From Dictyobacter aurantiacus (GTDB lineage: Bacteria; Chloroflexota; Ktedonobacteria; Ktedonobacterales; Ktedonobacteraceae), in NCBI RefSeq assembly GCF_003967515.1, contig NZ_BIFQ01000001.1, positions 2,976,001 to 3,040,000 of the forward strand: a stretch of 64,000 nucleotides of DNA. The letters run 5' to 3'. The position numbers were made by a program, and so were the translations under genes. This document shows, in pieces, positions 9,101 through 18,475 of this stretch (positions within the stretch are counted from its first letter, which is position 1; each line of letters opens with the position of its first letter). Below the pieces are notes generated by a model, which saw nothing but the letters and a program-made list of their open reading frames with translations, had not been told where the DNA came from and made no database searches.

Positions 9101-9655
9101 ATGCGAGACTCGATACAGATCCGACTAGCCCGGCCAGACGACGCCGAGATAGCAGCGTTCCTGCTCTCCTCGGCGTATACGCATACACAACTCGATTATC
9201 CCCTGCCAGAAGAACACGCGGACGGATGGGTTGAGCGTTTACAGAACTATTTCCGCCAGGATGGCAATCGTTTTAGTTATCAAAACATCCATGTCGCCGA
9301 ACTGGACGCAAAAGTGGTCGGACTGGTTTTGAGTTTTGGTGGCCGCGATGAGGCGCGGCTCAACGCCGCCGTCGGACCCTGGCTCGAACATGAGTCTGAA
9401 GAGGATGAATGGTATGTTGATGGGCTCGCGGTATTTAAGAACTGGAGCCGCAGAGGAATCGGCACGCGCCTGCTGCACGTTGCGGAGCAACTAGCGCGTC
9501 AGCACCATTATTCCAAAGTCGCCCTGAATGTTGAGCAAGGAAACGAGCCGGCGTTAAACCTGTACACCCAGCAGCACTATATTGGTACCCGGAAAACCGT
9601 CCTCTATCAACGTCACTATATACGTATGGTAAAAACATTGGAAAATGGGGGATAG
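9101..9655 (+). CDS. GNAT-family N-acetyltransferase
   Basis: 184 residues. The ATG at 9101 has AGGAGA 5 nt upstream; an in-frame extension back to 8996 contains a possible -10 box (TATAGT at 9035) and is not protein-like. Motif A of the GNAT fold is visible as GLAVFKNWSRRGIGTRLL (acetyl-CoA pyrophosphate loop R-R-G-I-G-T), and the C-terminal ALNLYTQQHYIGTRKTV matches motif B. The acceptor substrate is unknown. Confidence 0.8.
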   Translation: MRDSIQIRLARPDDAEIAAFLLSSAYTHTQLDYPLPEEHADGWVERLQNYFRQDGNRFSYQNIHVAELDAKVVGLVLSFGGRDEARLNAAVGPWLEHESEEDEWYVDGLAVFKNWSRRGIGTRLLHVAEQLARQHHYSKVALNVEQGNEPALNLYTQQHYIGTRKTVLYQRHYIRMVKTLENGG

Positions 9656-9683
9656 AACATCCTTGACCCAATGAAAGGGGCGC

Positions 9684-10328
9684 ATGATGCGTCTGCTCGT
9701 TGAACCCTACCTCAGACAGAGCACGCAATGGCCAGCCAGTGGCCGGCACATTCTGGCCCAATATGATGAGGAGTCTGTCGTTGTTTACCAGGCATACAGG
9801 CCCGGGATAGGGTATTTCGCCGCCCGCAACGGCTACTTTGGCGGTGACTTCTCGCTCTCGCGCATGAGCTGGATCAAGCCCGGTTTTTTATGGATGATGT
9901 ACCGTAGCCAGTGGTCCAATTCACCCGGTCAGGAAGTGGTACTCGCTATCCACATACGCCGCTCAGCTTTTGACGAGGTCCTTTCGCAAGCGGTTCATTC
10001 AAGCTATATTGAAGAAATCTATAAAAGTAGCGCCGCATGGAAACAGGCCCTGAAAGCTTCAGCGGTACGCTTACAGTGGGATCCCGATCATGATCCCAAA
10101 GGCAACAAGCTTGAGCGCCGAGCCCTCCAGTTAGGACTACGCGGAGATGTGCTTGTTAAATACAGTAGAGAATGGATTATAGATATCGAAGATATCTCAG
10201 AGTTTGCTCACCAACAGTACCTGCATGTCCGGGCCAATGACTACTCCTCTTTAATTACCCCACTTGAAAAAGTCTACCCCGTTTATGACTCGCAGGTTGC
10301 TGCGCACCTGGGCATCAGCACTGTCTAA
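9684..10328 (+). CDS. DUF4291 family protein
   Basis: 214 residues (213 if the second ATG at 9687 is used, which has better spacing from AAAGGGG). The family hallmarks are clear: QWPASGRHILAQYDEE, VVVYQAYRPGIGYFA and MSWIKPGFLWMMYRSQW. DUF4291 is a widespread single-domain family with no proven activity. The gene begins 28 bp after the acetyltransferase and may share its transcript. Confidence 0.82.
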   Translation: MMRLLVEPYLRQSTQWPASGRHILAQYDEESVVVYQAYRPGIGYFAARNGYFGGDFSLSRMSWIKPGFLWMMYRSQWSNSPGQEVVLAIHIRRSAFDEVLSQAVHSSYIEEIYKSSAAWKQALKASAVRLQWDPDHDPKGNKLERRALQLGLRGDVLVKYSREWIIDIEDISEFAHQQYLHVRANDYSSLITPLEKVYPVYDSQVAAHLGISTV

Positions 10329-10364
10329 TCTGATAGATACCTTTGGAAGGGACAACGGCAGGCT

Positions 10365-10493
10365 ATGTTGAGCAGTGTAGAGATTACACCTTTTCGCATT
10401 CCGGCGGCGTCAGAGGTTCATGTTCATACCATGGTGGCAATCTTAGACCACTATATTCGCATTAATACCTTCAATTTTGCAGAAGCAACGTGA
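10365..10493 (+). CDS. Possible 42-residue protein ending inside a long palindrome
   Basis: The frame ATG (10365) to TGA (10491-10493) encodes 42 residues starting MLSSVEITPFRIPAAS. No homologue is recognised and the ribosome site is weak (GGCAGG, 2 nt before the ATG). Its last ten codons, including the stop, form part of the left arm of the 97-nt inverted repeat at 10464-10560. It may be a remnant of a larger gene or not coding at all. Confidence 0.3.
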   Translation: MLSSVEITPFRIPAASEVHVHTMVAILDHYIRINTFNFAEAT

Positions 10494-10560
10494 ATGGCAG
10501 GTGCCCGCGCTCAGCGCGGGCACCTGCCATTCACGTTGCTTCTGCAAAATTGAAGGTATT
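10464..10560. repeat. Long perfect inverted repeat A (48-bp arms, 1-nt centre)
   Basis: Left arm 10464-10511, centre C at 10512, right arm 10513-10560; all 48 pairs match. The tip is GC-rich (GGCAGGTGCCCGCGCT) and the outer part AT-rich. No U-run follows the GC tip; five Ts occur only at the very end (10559-10563). It is too long to be an ordinary terminator. Confidence 0.9.
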
Positions 10561-10630
10561 TTTCGTGTGTTTGTGGGAGGTTGATGGGGATGGATTAGAT
10601 ATACAAATGACCTACGAATCAGGCGGCAAA

Positions 10631-10659
10631 TTGCCTCGCCCTACCCCCTATGCTATACT
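10631..10659 (+). promoter_or_regulatory. Sigma-70-type promoter for GNAT-FemAB genes
   Basis: TTGCCT (10631-10636), 17 nt, TATACT (10654-10659). It lies 59 bp before the acetyltransferase start and after long hairpin A, so the downstream genes begin a new transcript. Confidence 0.6.
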
Positions 10660-10717
10660 TCCCATGGAATCCTACGGGGAAAATTAAGACGAACTTGGAA
10701 GAAGGGAAGCGTAGAAT

Positions 10718-11281
10718 ATGACCCAGGATACTTCGAATTTGCAGAATCCCTTTATTGTCGGGGAGCGCTTGTATTTACGGCCACTGGAGCCGGCTCAGGA
10801 TAATCATCTTTATTCAACATGGATGAATGATGAAGAGATCCGCCGCTATTTTTCTGTCTATCCTACCAGCGATACGCGCGGTAGAGAAAGATTAGACAAT
10901 CTATACAAAGATACGCGACATATTTTGTTTGGCGTGGCATTGAAAGAGGATAATCGCCTGGTAGGTCTGGTGGGGCTCAAGGATATCAATGTCCTGAATC
11001 AGACCGCCGAATTTTACGTCATTATCGGGGACCGCAACCTGCACGGTAAGGGTTTCGGGACCGAGGCGACCAGGTTGATGCTGCGTTATGGATTTTTAGA
11101 ATTGAACCTCAATCGTATTCAGACTCAGGATATGGAAGAGAATATCGGTGGTTGGCGCGCCGACGAAAAGGCTGGCTTCAAATACGAGGGAACCCTGCGT
11201 GAGATGATCCTGCGCTTCGGCAAATATCACAGTGTTCGCGTCTATAGCCTCTTGAGGAGTGAGTACTTAGAAACGTTGTAG
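10718..11281 (+). CDS. RimJ/RimL-type GNAT acetyltransferase
   Basis: 187 residues; GGGAAG precedes the ATG. The start VGERLYLRPLEPAQDNHLY and the GNAT core IIGDRNLHGKGFGTEATRL (acetyl-CoA loop) followed by NLNRIQTQDMEENIGGWRA are typical of the RimJ/RimL/SpeG-like branch, which acetylates ribosomal-protein N-termini, polyamines or small molecules. The acceptor is unknown. Only 6 bp separate its stop from the first FemAB gene, so they are very likely co-transcribed; a role in modifying a cell-wall precursor is inference from that context. Confidence 0.8.
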   Translation: MTQDTSNLQNPFIVGERLYLRPLEPAQDNHLYSTWMNDEEIRRYFSVYPTSDTRGRERLDNLYKDTRHILFGVALKEDNRLVGLVGLKDINVLNQTAEFYVIIGDRNLHGKGFGTEATRLMLRYGFLELNLNRIQTQDMEENIGGWRADEKAGFKYEGTLREMILRFGKYHSVRVYSLLRSEYLETL

Positions 11282-11287
11282 TCTCAC

Positions 11288-12403
11288 ATGAGTATCACAA
11301 TCCAGGAAATCCACGATCGCAAGCAATGGAATACCTTTGTGCTGAGTCAGCCCCACGGGCATTTTTTGCAGTCCTATGAGTGGGGCGAGCTTGGCCGCGA
11401 ACTGGGTGAAAAGATCTACCGCCTGGGCGTCCTGGAAGATGGACGCCTGATTGGAACCATGCTCCTGACGGTATCCACGGTTCCATTGCCATTACCCAAA
11501 CTACGCTCAACCTGGCTATATTGTGCACGCGGGCCGGTACTGGAGCGTATGGATGTCTCTACTCTGGCACTGCTTATGAAGCATGTAGCAATGATCGCGC
11601 AGCACGAACGTGCGGTTGTCTTACGCGTTGAGCCCAATATCGCTGATGACGATCCCAATCTTGATACCTGGCTGGCGGTGTACCATAAAGTGGGATTCTT
11701 AAGCAATCCTAATTCGGTGCACGGGCGGCGATCGTGGGTACTGGATATTCGACCTTCCGCCGAGCAACTCTATGCCAGATTTCTACCGGACTGGCAGAGC
11801 CGTATTCGTGAGGCGGAGCAGCAAGGGGTGGTGGTGCGTACCGCCTGCCTGCCACAAGACTTCGATGCTTACTATGAACTGATCAAGGCCTCCAGTGAGC
11901 GCAGCGATGTCTTCGTGCACGCTAAAGAGTATCACAGGCAAACGATGCAGGCCTTCGCCACCTCCCACTCCCACGATGCCGCTATTTTACTGGCTGAGCA
12001 GGATGGACAACTGCTGGCCGCGAAGATGATCTTACGCTTCGGTCAGTGGTGCTGGGATATGTTTACAGGGGAACAGGAGACGGAGAGCGCTCAACTGGCG
12101 AGATATTTGCTCCAATACCACGCCCTGCAATGGGCGCAACTGCGCGGATGCCACTTCTTTGATTTCCGCTCTATTCCCGACGTACTGGTGCCGGGTGAGG
12201 ATTTATGGGAGGAGTACGAATATAAACGTGGCTTTGGCGGCTACTCCCGCCTGACCATGCCGACCCAGGATTATGTCTACCAACCACTGATCTATAAGCC
12301 ATGGCGCAGACTGGTTGAGCTGGGTCGCGAGCAGCGCCACAAAGAGCGGCAGCATGCCCGACTGGAGTCTGGTATACCAGAAGTCTTATTGGATGTCGAT
12401 TAA
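11288..12403 (+). CDS. FemAB/FemX-like aminoacyltransferase 1
   Basis: 371 residues. The fold is two GNAT-like domains. The N-terminal domain contains SQPHGHFLQSYEWGELGRELG (the common Q-S-Y-E-W-G motif), and the C-terminal domain ends with FFDFRSIPDVLVPGEDLWEEYEYKRGFGG, the conserved FemABX end. Such enzymes use aminoacyl-tRNA to build peptidoglycan interpeptide bridges. No coiled-coil arm as in staphylococcal FemA is seen, consistent with the shorter FemX/Weissella-like type. It is paralogous to the next gene (same order of motifs), which suggests stepwise addition of two residues; that is inference. Confidence 0.82.
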   Translation: MSITIQEIHDRKQWNTFVLSQPHGHFLQSYEWGELGRELGEKIYRLGVLEDGRLIGTMLLTVSTVPLPLPKLRSTWLYCARGPVLERMDVSTLALLMKHVAMIAQHERAVVLRVEPNIADDDPNLDTWLAVYHKVGFLSNPNSVHGRRSWVLDIRPSAEQLYARFLPDWQSRIREAEQQGVVVRTACLPQDFDAYYELIKASSERSDVFVHAKEYHRQTMQAFATSHSHDAAILLAEQDGQLLAAKMILRFGQWCWDMFTGEQETESAQLARYLLQYHALQWAQLRGCHFFDFRSIPDVLVPGEDLWEEYEYKRGFGGYSRLTMPTQDYVYQPLIYKPWRRLVELGREQRHKERQHARLESGIPEVLLDVD

Positions 12404-12465
12404 GCAGCGTAGAGGCAACAAAAAACGATCTAAAAACAACCTTATTGGTTATTGGAAGAGGACGT

Positions 12466-13623
12466 ATGGAAGCTCGGATTATTCATGATCGCCAACAATG
12501 GAATGACTTTGTCATGTCATCCGTTTGTTGCAATGTGACGCAGACATATGAATGGGCGGAGTTTGGCTCATACCTGGGAGCGGAAGAGATGTTGCGGATC
12601 GGGGTGCTGGATGACGCCGGCCAATTATGCGCTGCGACCTTACTGGTCGTATCGCGGGTCCCGGTCCTCAAGCAGACCTATTTTTACGCGCCTCGTGGAC
12701 CGGTGATCGATGATCCCGCCTCTCCCGCCATGACGGTTCTTCTCAACTACATCAAGGTAGAGGCGCGCAAGCGCCATGCCTTTATGCTCAAGATCGAGCC
12801 ATCCGTCGAGGCGGACAACTTCAACTGGCTGACGGCCCTCAAGCGCCGTGGTTTCCGCGTCAATCCCGCCCACATGCATATCCGCAATGAGTGGGTGCTG
12901 GATATCCGACCCGATGAAAAGACTCTGCTGGCTGGCATGAAAGAGAAGTGGCGTTATAATATTCGCCTGGCCGGTCGCAAGGGCATTACTATTCGTCGTG
13001 GCGAGAGCCAGGCGGATATCGACGCGTTTTATCGTATTTATGAGACCACCAGCGAGCGTGATAAATTCTTCATCAACGACAAGGCGCTCTATAGCGACAT
13101 CCTGCGTGTGCTGGGGGAGCAGGACCGGGCGGCGCTGTTCCTGGCCGAATACGAGGGGCAGCCCATCTCAGGCATTATCCTTTTGCTGGCGGGTCCCTGG
13201 GCTTATTATATGTATGGCGCCTCATCCAATGAGCACCGCGAAAAGATGCCCAACCATCTGCTGCAGTGGACCGGCATCCAGTGGGCGAAGCAGCACGGTT
13301 GTCTGTATTACAACTTCCGTGGTATCCCTGAAATTCTAGAGGAGGGGCAGGAGATGTGGGGAGTCTACCTCTTCAAGCGCGGCTTTGGTGGTCGACCCAT
13401 GCTCTCCCTGGCCACGCACGACCTGGTGTATCAACCCTTTGTGTACCAGGCGTACCGCGCTATGCTCAATGTCAAGCATCGGTTGGATGCGCGGCGTGAG
13501 ATGCGCCAGGCCAGCCACGCCACCCATGCCGCCCCACAGAAGCAGGAGCCAACCTCTGCACCAACACAAAACGGACGTGTGAGCGCTGCGGGTGAAAAAC
13601 CTTTTGAAGACCGCAGGCGATGA
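12466..13623 (+). CDS. FemAB/FemX-like aminoacyltransferase 2
   Basis: 385 residues from the ATG at 12466, which has GGAAGAGG upstream; an ATG at 12445 lacks one. It has the same two-domain FemABX layout as its upstream neighbour: TQTYEWAEFGSYLGAEEMLR near the start and YYNFRGIPEILEEGQEMWG followed by FKRGFGGRP near residue 305. A Gln/Ala/Pro-rich tail of about 45 residues is absent from paralogue 1. It lies 62 bp downstream of paralogue 1 and probably in one operon with it. The stop is followed after 14 bp by long hairpin B. Confidence 0.82.
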   Translation: MEARIIHDRQQWNDFVMSSVCCNVTQTYEWAEFGSYLGAEEMLRIGVLDDAGQLCAATLLVVSRVPVLKQTYFYAPRGPVIDDPASPAMTVLLNYIKVEARKRHAFMLKIEPSVEADNFNWLTALKRRGFRVNPAHMHIRNEWVLDIRPDEKTLLAGMKEKWRYNIRLAGRKGITIRRGESQADIDAFYRIYETTSERDKFFINDKALYSDILRVLGEQDRAALFLAEYEGQPISGIILLLAGPWAYYMYGASSNEHREKMPNHLLQWTGIQWAKQHGCLYYNFRGIPEILEEGQEMWGVYLFKRGFGGRPMLSLATHDLVYQPFVYQAYRAMLNVKHRLDARREMRQASHATHAAPQKQEPTSAPTQNGRVSAAGEKPFEDRRR

Positions 13624-13637
13624 TCATGTGAGTCAGA

Positions 13638-13722
13638 CACTCTATTCATGTGAAGTGACAGAACCCGCGTTGCGCGCCACTGGCGCGCAACGCGGGTTCT
13701 GTCACTTCACATGAATAGAGTG
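13638..13722. repeat. Long perfect inverted repeat B (42-bp arms, 1-nt centre)
   Basis: Left arm 13638-13679, centre C at 13680, right arm 13681-13722, no mismatches. The GC-rich tip is GAACCCGCGTTGCGCGCCA. No T-tract follows on either strand. It separates the convergent FemAB-2 and TPR genes and abuts a second small hairpin (13721-13740, TGGGGGCG-TCAG-CGCCCCCA). Confidence 0.9.
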
Positions 13723-13760
13723 GGGGCGTCAGCGCCCCCAGGCCGGCGTAAGCCCTCCCT

Positions 13761-16700
13761 TTAGCGGGTGCGCAACTCCTGCAGGGTAGCCAGGCGCTCG
13801 CGAGCTATCGAGCTGCCAGGATTCACTTTGGCCAGATTGCGATAGACTCGGCTGGCCTGCTCGTATTCTCCGACTGACTGATAGGTCTGGCCGAGCATGT
13901 CGTAAGCCTCATAGTTTGAGCGATCAATGGTGATCAACTGCTGCAGGGCGGCGACCGCCTCCTTGACCTGCTGGGTCTCGAAGTAGTGGCGGGCGATCAT
14001 CCCCTGATACCTGGCGGCATCCTGATTGCGACCCAACTGGAGGCAGAAGCCAACCACCTCGCGTAGCAGGTCCATCGACTCTGGATTGAGCTCGGCCGCC
14101 CGGAACAGGCTGCTCAGAGCCTCCTCGGTATCGCCCATCTTCTCATAGATGTTACCGATATTCTGTACGGCTTCGCCGGCCTTGTCCAGCTTACCCTGGC
14201 GCAGATAGATATCCGCCAGCAGGCGCAGTTCCGCCATACCTTCCTCAAGCAGGCCACGATTGACATAGATGTCGGCGAGCTCAGCATGGGCCCGTGTGTC
14301 CTGAGGAGCCAGGCGGACCATCTCCTTCAAAACATTGATCGCGTTATCGGTCTGACGATTGTTGCGATAGTGCTGAACGAGGTCCGCGTACTCCTGCAGC
14401 GCGCTATTGAGGTCTCCCTGGTGTGAGGCGATCTCAGACATGCTTGAGGCCACCTCATCCTGGACCGGTTTGACGCGCTGCAACTGACGCAAGATGGCCT
14501 GCATCTGCTCCTGTTGACCCGTACGGCCATAAGCTTTGGCCAGCTGGGTAGAGATCTCTACCTCGGGCGCGCGATGCTCCTCGCCATCCTCGCGGGGACG
14601 AGCCGCCCAGGTGGCCGGATCAAGCGACTGTGGCGACATGCGTACGCTTTGCAGTGCCTGTTCCAGCTGATTGATGGCGGCCTCGGGCTTACCCTGTGAC
14701 AGCAGGGCCTGCGCCGAGCTGGCGCGGGCAAAGATCTCGACATGGCTATCGCGGGTCGCCTGGTTGTATTCCTCTACCGCGCGATCGAAGTAGCCGCACT
14801 GCTGATAAATCTGGCCCAGCGCGAAGTGAACATCGGCGTTGTTGGGATGGACCTCGGCGCTCTGGGTATACTCACGCACCACGGCCTGGGCGTGCTTCTG
14901 GCCCTCGCCGCGCAGCTGCCAGCGAATGCGCGACAGCAACTCCATGGTGTTTGCCCGTGGGGTGCCCAGGGTAGTGATCATCGCGATATGCCAGCGTACT
15001 AGAGCGGTAATATTGCGTGGATCGATCTGTAATACGCGCTGATACTCGGCCACCGCCTGCTGGGTGCGTCCCAGTTTCTGCAGGGCCAGCGCATAGTTCA
15101 GACGTGTTGGCACGTTGGTTGGACTTTCCTGCAACGCCTGTTCCAGCTCGGTCATCGCCCGGTCCATGTAGCCCAGGCGCAGATATGACTCGGCCGCCAG
15201 TGTACGCTCACGCAACAGATCCTCTTTATTGCCCTGATTGGACAGCATGCTGATCAGGCGCATGCGATAGGTAATATTATTTGGCTCCAACTGCAGGATG
15301 CGGCGATAGGTAGCGATCGCATCATCGATGCGCCCATTGACCACGTATGTATCAACCAGGATAGCGTACTTGGTGATCGCCTGCTCAATTTTGCCCTGGC
15401 GCACATAGATCTCGCACAATACCTGGTGCACATCCAGGTATTGCGGCGCGATATCGATGACGCGCAGACACTCTTCCATCGCCGGTGTCAGCAGGCCATG
15501 GTTGATATATTTCTGGATATCCTGCATCGAGCGCATAACCTGCATGCGAATGTTCTCGGGTAGCGCTGCGGTACTGGTGACCACGGCGTCCGCGACCTGG
15601 CCCATGCCTCGTGCGCCGGCCATCTGGTTGAGCAGATCCTCAAAACCGGGTTTAGGTTCCTGTGCCGGACGGGCCGGAGCGCTGGGCACCATCAGCTGTG
15701 GATCTTCGAAGACCGACGCCGCCAGAGGTGACTGCGCGTTCGGTACGGCTGGATATGCTTGAGGCGCCGGTGTGGGGGGAACCTGTGGCGGCATAACCGG
15801 TGGCGGGGTCGCCAGTGGTTGTGAGACTACAGGTGGCAACATAGGATCAGGTGGCGTAGCCAGTGGCTGCGACGGGGGCGCCATCTGTGCCGCCGGCTGC
15901 TGAGGCGCTGGCATCGGCGTAGACAGAGGCTGCGGCTGTTGTACCTGTGGCGTAGGCTGCGCTGGCGCCTGAGGTGCCAGTGGATCAAGCTCCTGTGACA
16001 GCACACGGGTTGAGTTTGGCTTCGCCTCATCCGTTAGCCAGGATGGGGCCGACTCCGCTTTTGGTGCGGCTGGCTGAGGGGCGCTCGGCTCCGCCGGAGC
16101 ATGCGTCGGCGATGAAGCCTGCTGCTGCGCCGCCGGCTTAGGCGCATTCTGTGTCTTTTCTGAATCGTTGAGAATGCCAGTCAGCCAATCGGGTAGATCG
16201 CCGCCCGTGCTAGTCTGGTTGCCCGCCGATGTCGTATTGTTTGGGTTCGCGATACTATTGGCATTCATCTCCATCGTTGGTGCTTCTGGCACATCAGATG
16301 GGGGAAATCCTGCCTGGTCAGGAGGGGGTGCCTGCGTGACTCCGGCTGGTGGAGGTGTCGATGTACGCGTAGGAGTTGGTGCATTCTGCGCCTGCTGGAG
16401 CATGTATTCTACCTGGGCCACCTTATCATTCCAGCCGCGACTGCGCAAGAAACCGAGCAACGCATTATACACGGTGAGCGTCTGCTCCTGCTCACCCAAA
16501 AGCCGATGTGCTTCTGCCGCTTCCTGGCAGAGCTGGACCAGTTGATCCGACTCCTCAGCCGTCAATGCATCTAAGTTTACCCGATCGACCGCCTCATCAA
16601 AATGGATCGTGGCGGTACGCAGATCACCACGAGCCCTGTAACACTGCCCCAGCGCATAATAGCAAGACAGTGCGTAATCGGGATCATTCAGCAGGAGCTG

Positions 16701-17819
16701 AAACTGCTGGATTGCTTCATCCCAGCGTTGCTGTTCTTGATAAAGCCAACCTAAAAAATAGCGAGCATCTGGCCGGTCAAAGCCGCTCTCCAGGATCTGT
16801 TCACAGAGGTCTATAGCATCATTGAAACGGCCCTGGTTTTGAAATGTTTGCGCCTGCTGCAATGCCCCTGTGACCTGGTTGGCAGTAATTCGATTGCGAG
16901 GTGCTGAGTTCATCCCGTTTCCAGCCATTGCCGCTGATCCAGGATTGTTTACCCCACCAAAGTTACCCGCGCTACCCATGTTACCCATGATGCCAGTATT
17001 CCCTCCGCTTGTATTTTCCGATGTTACTGAACCGGTGAATGATTGATTGTTGACCAATGATGGATGCTGTACAGCTGGATGGTTATTCACAGGCTGACCA
17101 GCACCGGTCTCTATTTGCTTTGACGAAAATGCTCCACCCACCTCTCCAGGTGGAAACTGCGGGCCTGTCCCTCTTGCCAATATCTGGGAAAGCAATAATT
17201 GTGCCTGGGGATTGGCCCCATCTGCACGTAACACCTCTTCACAATGGACACGAGCCGGACCCGGTTCATTTTTGAGAAGATAGCCCTGAGCCGCCGCCAG
17301 GCGTTCCTGGAGCATCTGGGAGATATCTTTCTTCTCAAAATAATAGCTTGCCAGCCGCTCGTGAGGCTCGGGATTGCCGGGGGACAACTGAACTGCCTTT
17401 TGCCAGGCGGCCTCTGCACGCGCCCCCTGCCCGGCCTGCGAATAGAGATCAGCCAGATGCAGATATGCCTGGTAGGCATCATCGCGCCTATTCAAAATGA
17501 CGTACAGTTCGGCGGTCTTGCTTAAAGCAATCACGTTGCTGGGGTCGCGCTGTAAAATATATTCATATTCGTGGAGCGCTAGCTGCCATTGCTTCATTTG
17601 CATATGGCAAAACCCTAGACCACTACGAGCTGTAGCATCTTCTGGGAACTCGGCGAGTGCTTTCTGGTATTCATGCATGGCTTCCGCCCAGTGACTATCC
17701 CAACGTTGGCGGTCGGCCGTGTTAATCGCTGCACTAAAGGCTTGTCTGTTCCCAGGCATGAAAGGTTCACTTTCTCGAATGAGCACACGAGGTAGCGACG
17801 CTCCTGCGTTTCTGCTCAT
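13761..17819 (-). CDS. Giant tetratricopeptide-repeat scaffold protein
   Basis: 1352 residues. TPR arrays fill residues about 30-215, 320-470 and 765-1350, with typical helix pairs such as WQLALHEYEYILQRDPSN and AVAEYQRVLQIDPRNITAL. Two low-complexity linkers separate them: a Gly/Asn-rich stretch (about 240-310) and a Pro/Gln/Ala-rich stretch (about 480-730). No signal peptide or membrane helix is seen, so it is probably a cytoplasmic assembly platform. Its partners are unknown. An operator-like CTGTACA palindrome 91 bp upstream also occurs before the DUF4388-like gene, suggesting joint control. An in-frame ATG 20 codons in (MPGNRQ) is an alternative start. Confidence 0.85.
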   Translation of the reverse strand: MSRNAGASLPRVLIRESEPFMPGNRQAFSAAINTADRQRWDSHWAEAMHEYQKALAEFPEDATARSGLGFCHMQMKQWQLALHEYEYILQRDPSNVIALSKTAELYVILNRRDDAYQAYLHLADLYSQAGQGARAEAAWQKAVQLSPGNPEPHERLASYYFEKKDISQMLQERLAAAQGYLLKNEPGPARVHCEEVLRADGANPQAQLLLSQILARGTGPQFPPGEVGGAFSSKQIETGAGQPVNNHPAVQHPSLVNNQSFTGSVTSENTSGGNTGIMGNMGSAGNFGGVNNPGSAAMAGNGMNSAPRNRITANQVTGALQQAQTFQNQGRFNDAIDLCEQILESGFDRPDARYFLGWLYQEQQRWDEAIQQFQLLLNDPDYALSCYYALGQCYRARGDLRTATIHFDEAVDRVNLDALTAEESDQLVQLCQEAAEAHRLLGEQEQTLTVYNALLGFLRSRGWNDKVAQVEYMLQQAQNAPTPTRTSTPPPAGVTQAPPPDQAGFPPSDVPEAPTMEMNANSIANPNNTTSAGNQTSTGGDLPDWLTGILNDSEKTQNAPKPAAQQQASSPTHAPAEPSAPQPAAPKAESAPSWLTDEAKPNSTRVLSQELDPLAPQAPAQPTPQVQQPQPLSTPMPAPQQPAAQMAPPSQPLATPPDPMLPPVVSQPLATPPPVMPPQVPPTPAPQAYPAVPNAQSPLAASVFEDPQLMVPSAPARPAQEPKPGFEDLLNQMAGARGMGQVADAVVTSTAALPENIRMQVMRSMQDIQKYINHGLLTPAMEECLRVIDIAPQYLDVHQVLCEIYVRQGKIEQAITKYAILVDTYVVNGRIDDAIATYRRILQLEPNNITYRMRLISMLSNQGNKEDLLRERTLAAESYLRLGYMDRAMTELEQALQESPTNVPTRLNYALALQKLGRTQQAVAEYQRVLQIDPRNITALVRWHIAMITTLGTPRANTMELLSRIRWQLRGEGQKHAQAVVREYTQSAEVHPNNADVHFALGQIYQQCGYFDRAVEEYNQATRDSHVEIFARASSAQALLSQGKPEAAINQLEQALQSVRMSPQSLDPATWAARPREDGEEHRAPEVEISTQLAKAYGRTGQQEQMQAILRQLQRVKPVQDEVASSMSEIASHQGDLNSALQEYADLVQHYRNNRQTDNAINVLKEMVRLAPQDTRAHAELADIYVNRGLLEEGMAELRLLADIYLRQGKLDKAGEAVQNIGNIYEKMGDTEEALSSLFRAAELNPESMDLLREVVGFCLQLGRNQDAARYQGMIARHYFETQQVKEAVAALQQLITIDRSNYEAYDMLGQTYQSVGEYEQASRVYRNLAKVNPGSSIARERLATLQELRTR

Positions 17820-17909
17820 ATCGCGCCACTACGGATCGTGCTAACTGGTCTAGTCAAAACTAGGGTACAACAATTCAAAGGCATGGACACTTGTTTTGGT
17901 ACTAAAGTA

Positions 17910-17939
17910 CCTGTACATTTTTGTGTCGTATTGTACAGG
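17910..17939. promoter_or_regulatory. Operator-like inverted repeat CCTGTACA-N14-TGTACAGG
   Basis: Eight-base arms with a 14-nt spacer, the same geometry and core as the site at 1817-1846. It lies 91 bp upstream of the TPR gene start on the minus strand. The minus-strand text CTGTACAAT also offers a TACAAT -10 box inside the site. Confidence 0.5.
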
Positions 17940-17980
17940 AATGTCTTTTGGTCATTCCCCATGTGCCCATGCCTGAAGTG

Positions 17981-18475
17981 CTACCCTCGATAGTTGATAA
18001 AATCCAGAGGAATAGGGTAATCCTTCTGTTTAAGCAGAGCAATGACCGCCTGTAAATCGTCGCGGCTCTTGGCCAGGACCCGGACGGCGTCTCCCTGAAT
18101 CTGCGTGCGCACCTTAGGGTAGGCCTCGCGAATGATTTTACTCAGCTCTTTTGCCTGTTCCTGCGTAATTCCTTGCTGTAGCTCAATAACCTGGCGCACC
18201 CGGCCGCCGGCTGCGCTCTCTTCTTTACCAGGTTTGAAGATCTTTAAAGACAACTTGCGGCGTACAGCTTTGGATTCCAGGATATCGCGTACACTCTTCA
18301 GCGACAGCTCGCTATCGGTTGTAATAGTAATAGAATCTTTCGCCTGCGCAATATCCGTTTTTGTATCTTTCAGATCGTATCGCGTCTGTACTTCGCGTCG
18401 AGCCTGGTCGATGGTATTTACCAGCTCTTGTTCGTCAAATTGCGATACTATATCGAATGAACAGTCACCTGCCAT
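17981..18475 (-). CDS. yajQ: YajQ family nucleotide-binding protein
   Basis: 164 residues, the usual family length; AGAGAGG precedes the ATG. The sequence [20 protein letters not shown], then [11 protein letters not shown] near residue 35, and the end [12 protein letters not shown] are near-invariant in YajQ (DUF520). Family members have two ferredoxin-like domains and bind nucleotides; in Xanthomonas the homologue binds cyclic di-GMP and acts with a transcription factor. A cyclic-di-GMP role here is not shown. It reads alone on the minus strand. Confidence 0.93.
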   Translation of the reverse strand: MAGDCSFDIVSQFDEQELVNTIDQARREVQTRYDLKDTKTDIAQAKDSITITTDSELSLKSVRDILESKAVRRKLSLKIFKPGKEESAAGGRVRQVIELQQGITQEQAKELSKIIREAYPKVRTQIQGDAVRVLAKSRDDLQAVIALLKQKDYPIPLDFINYRG

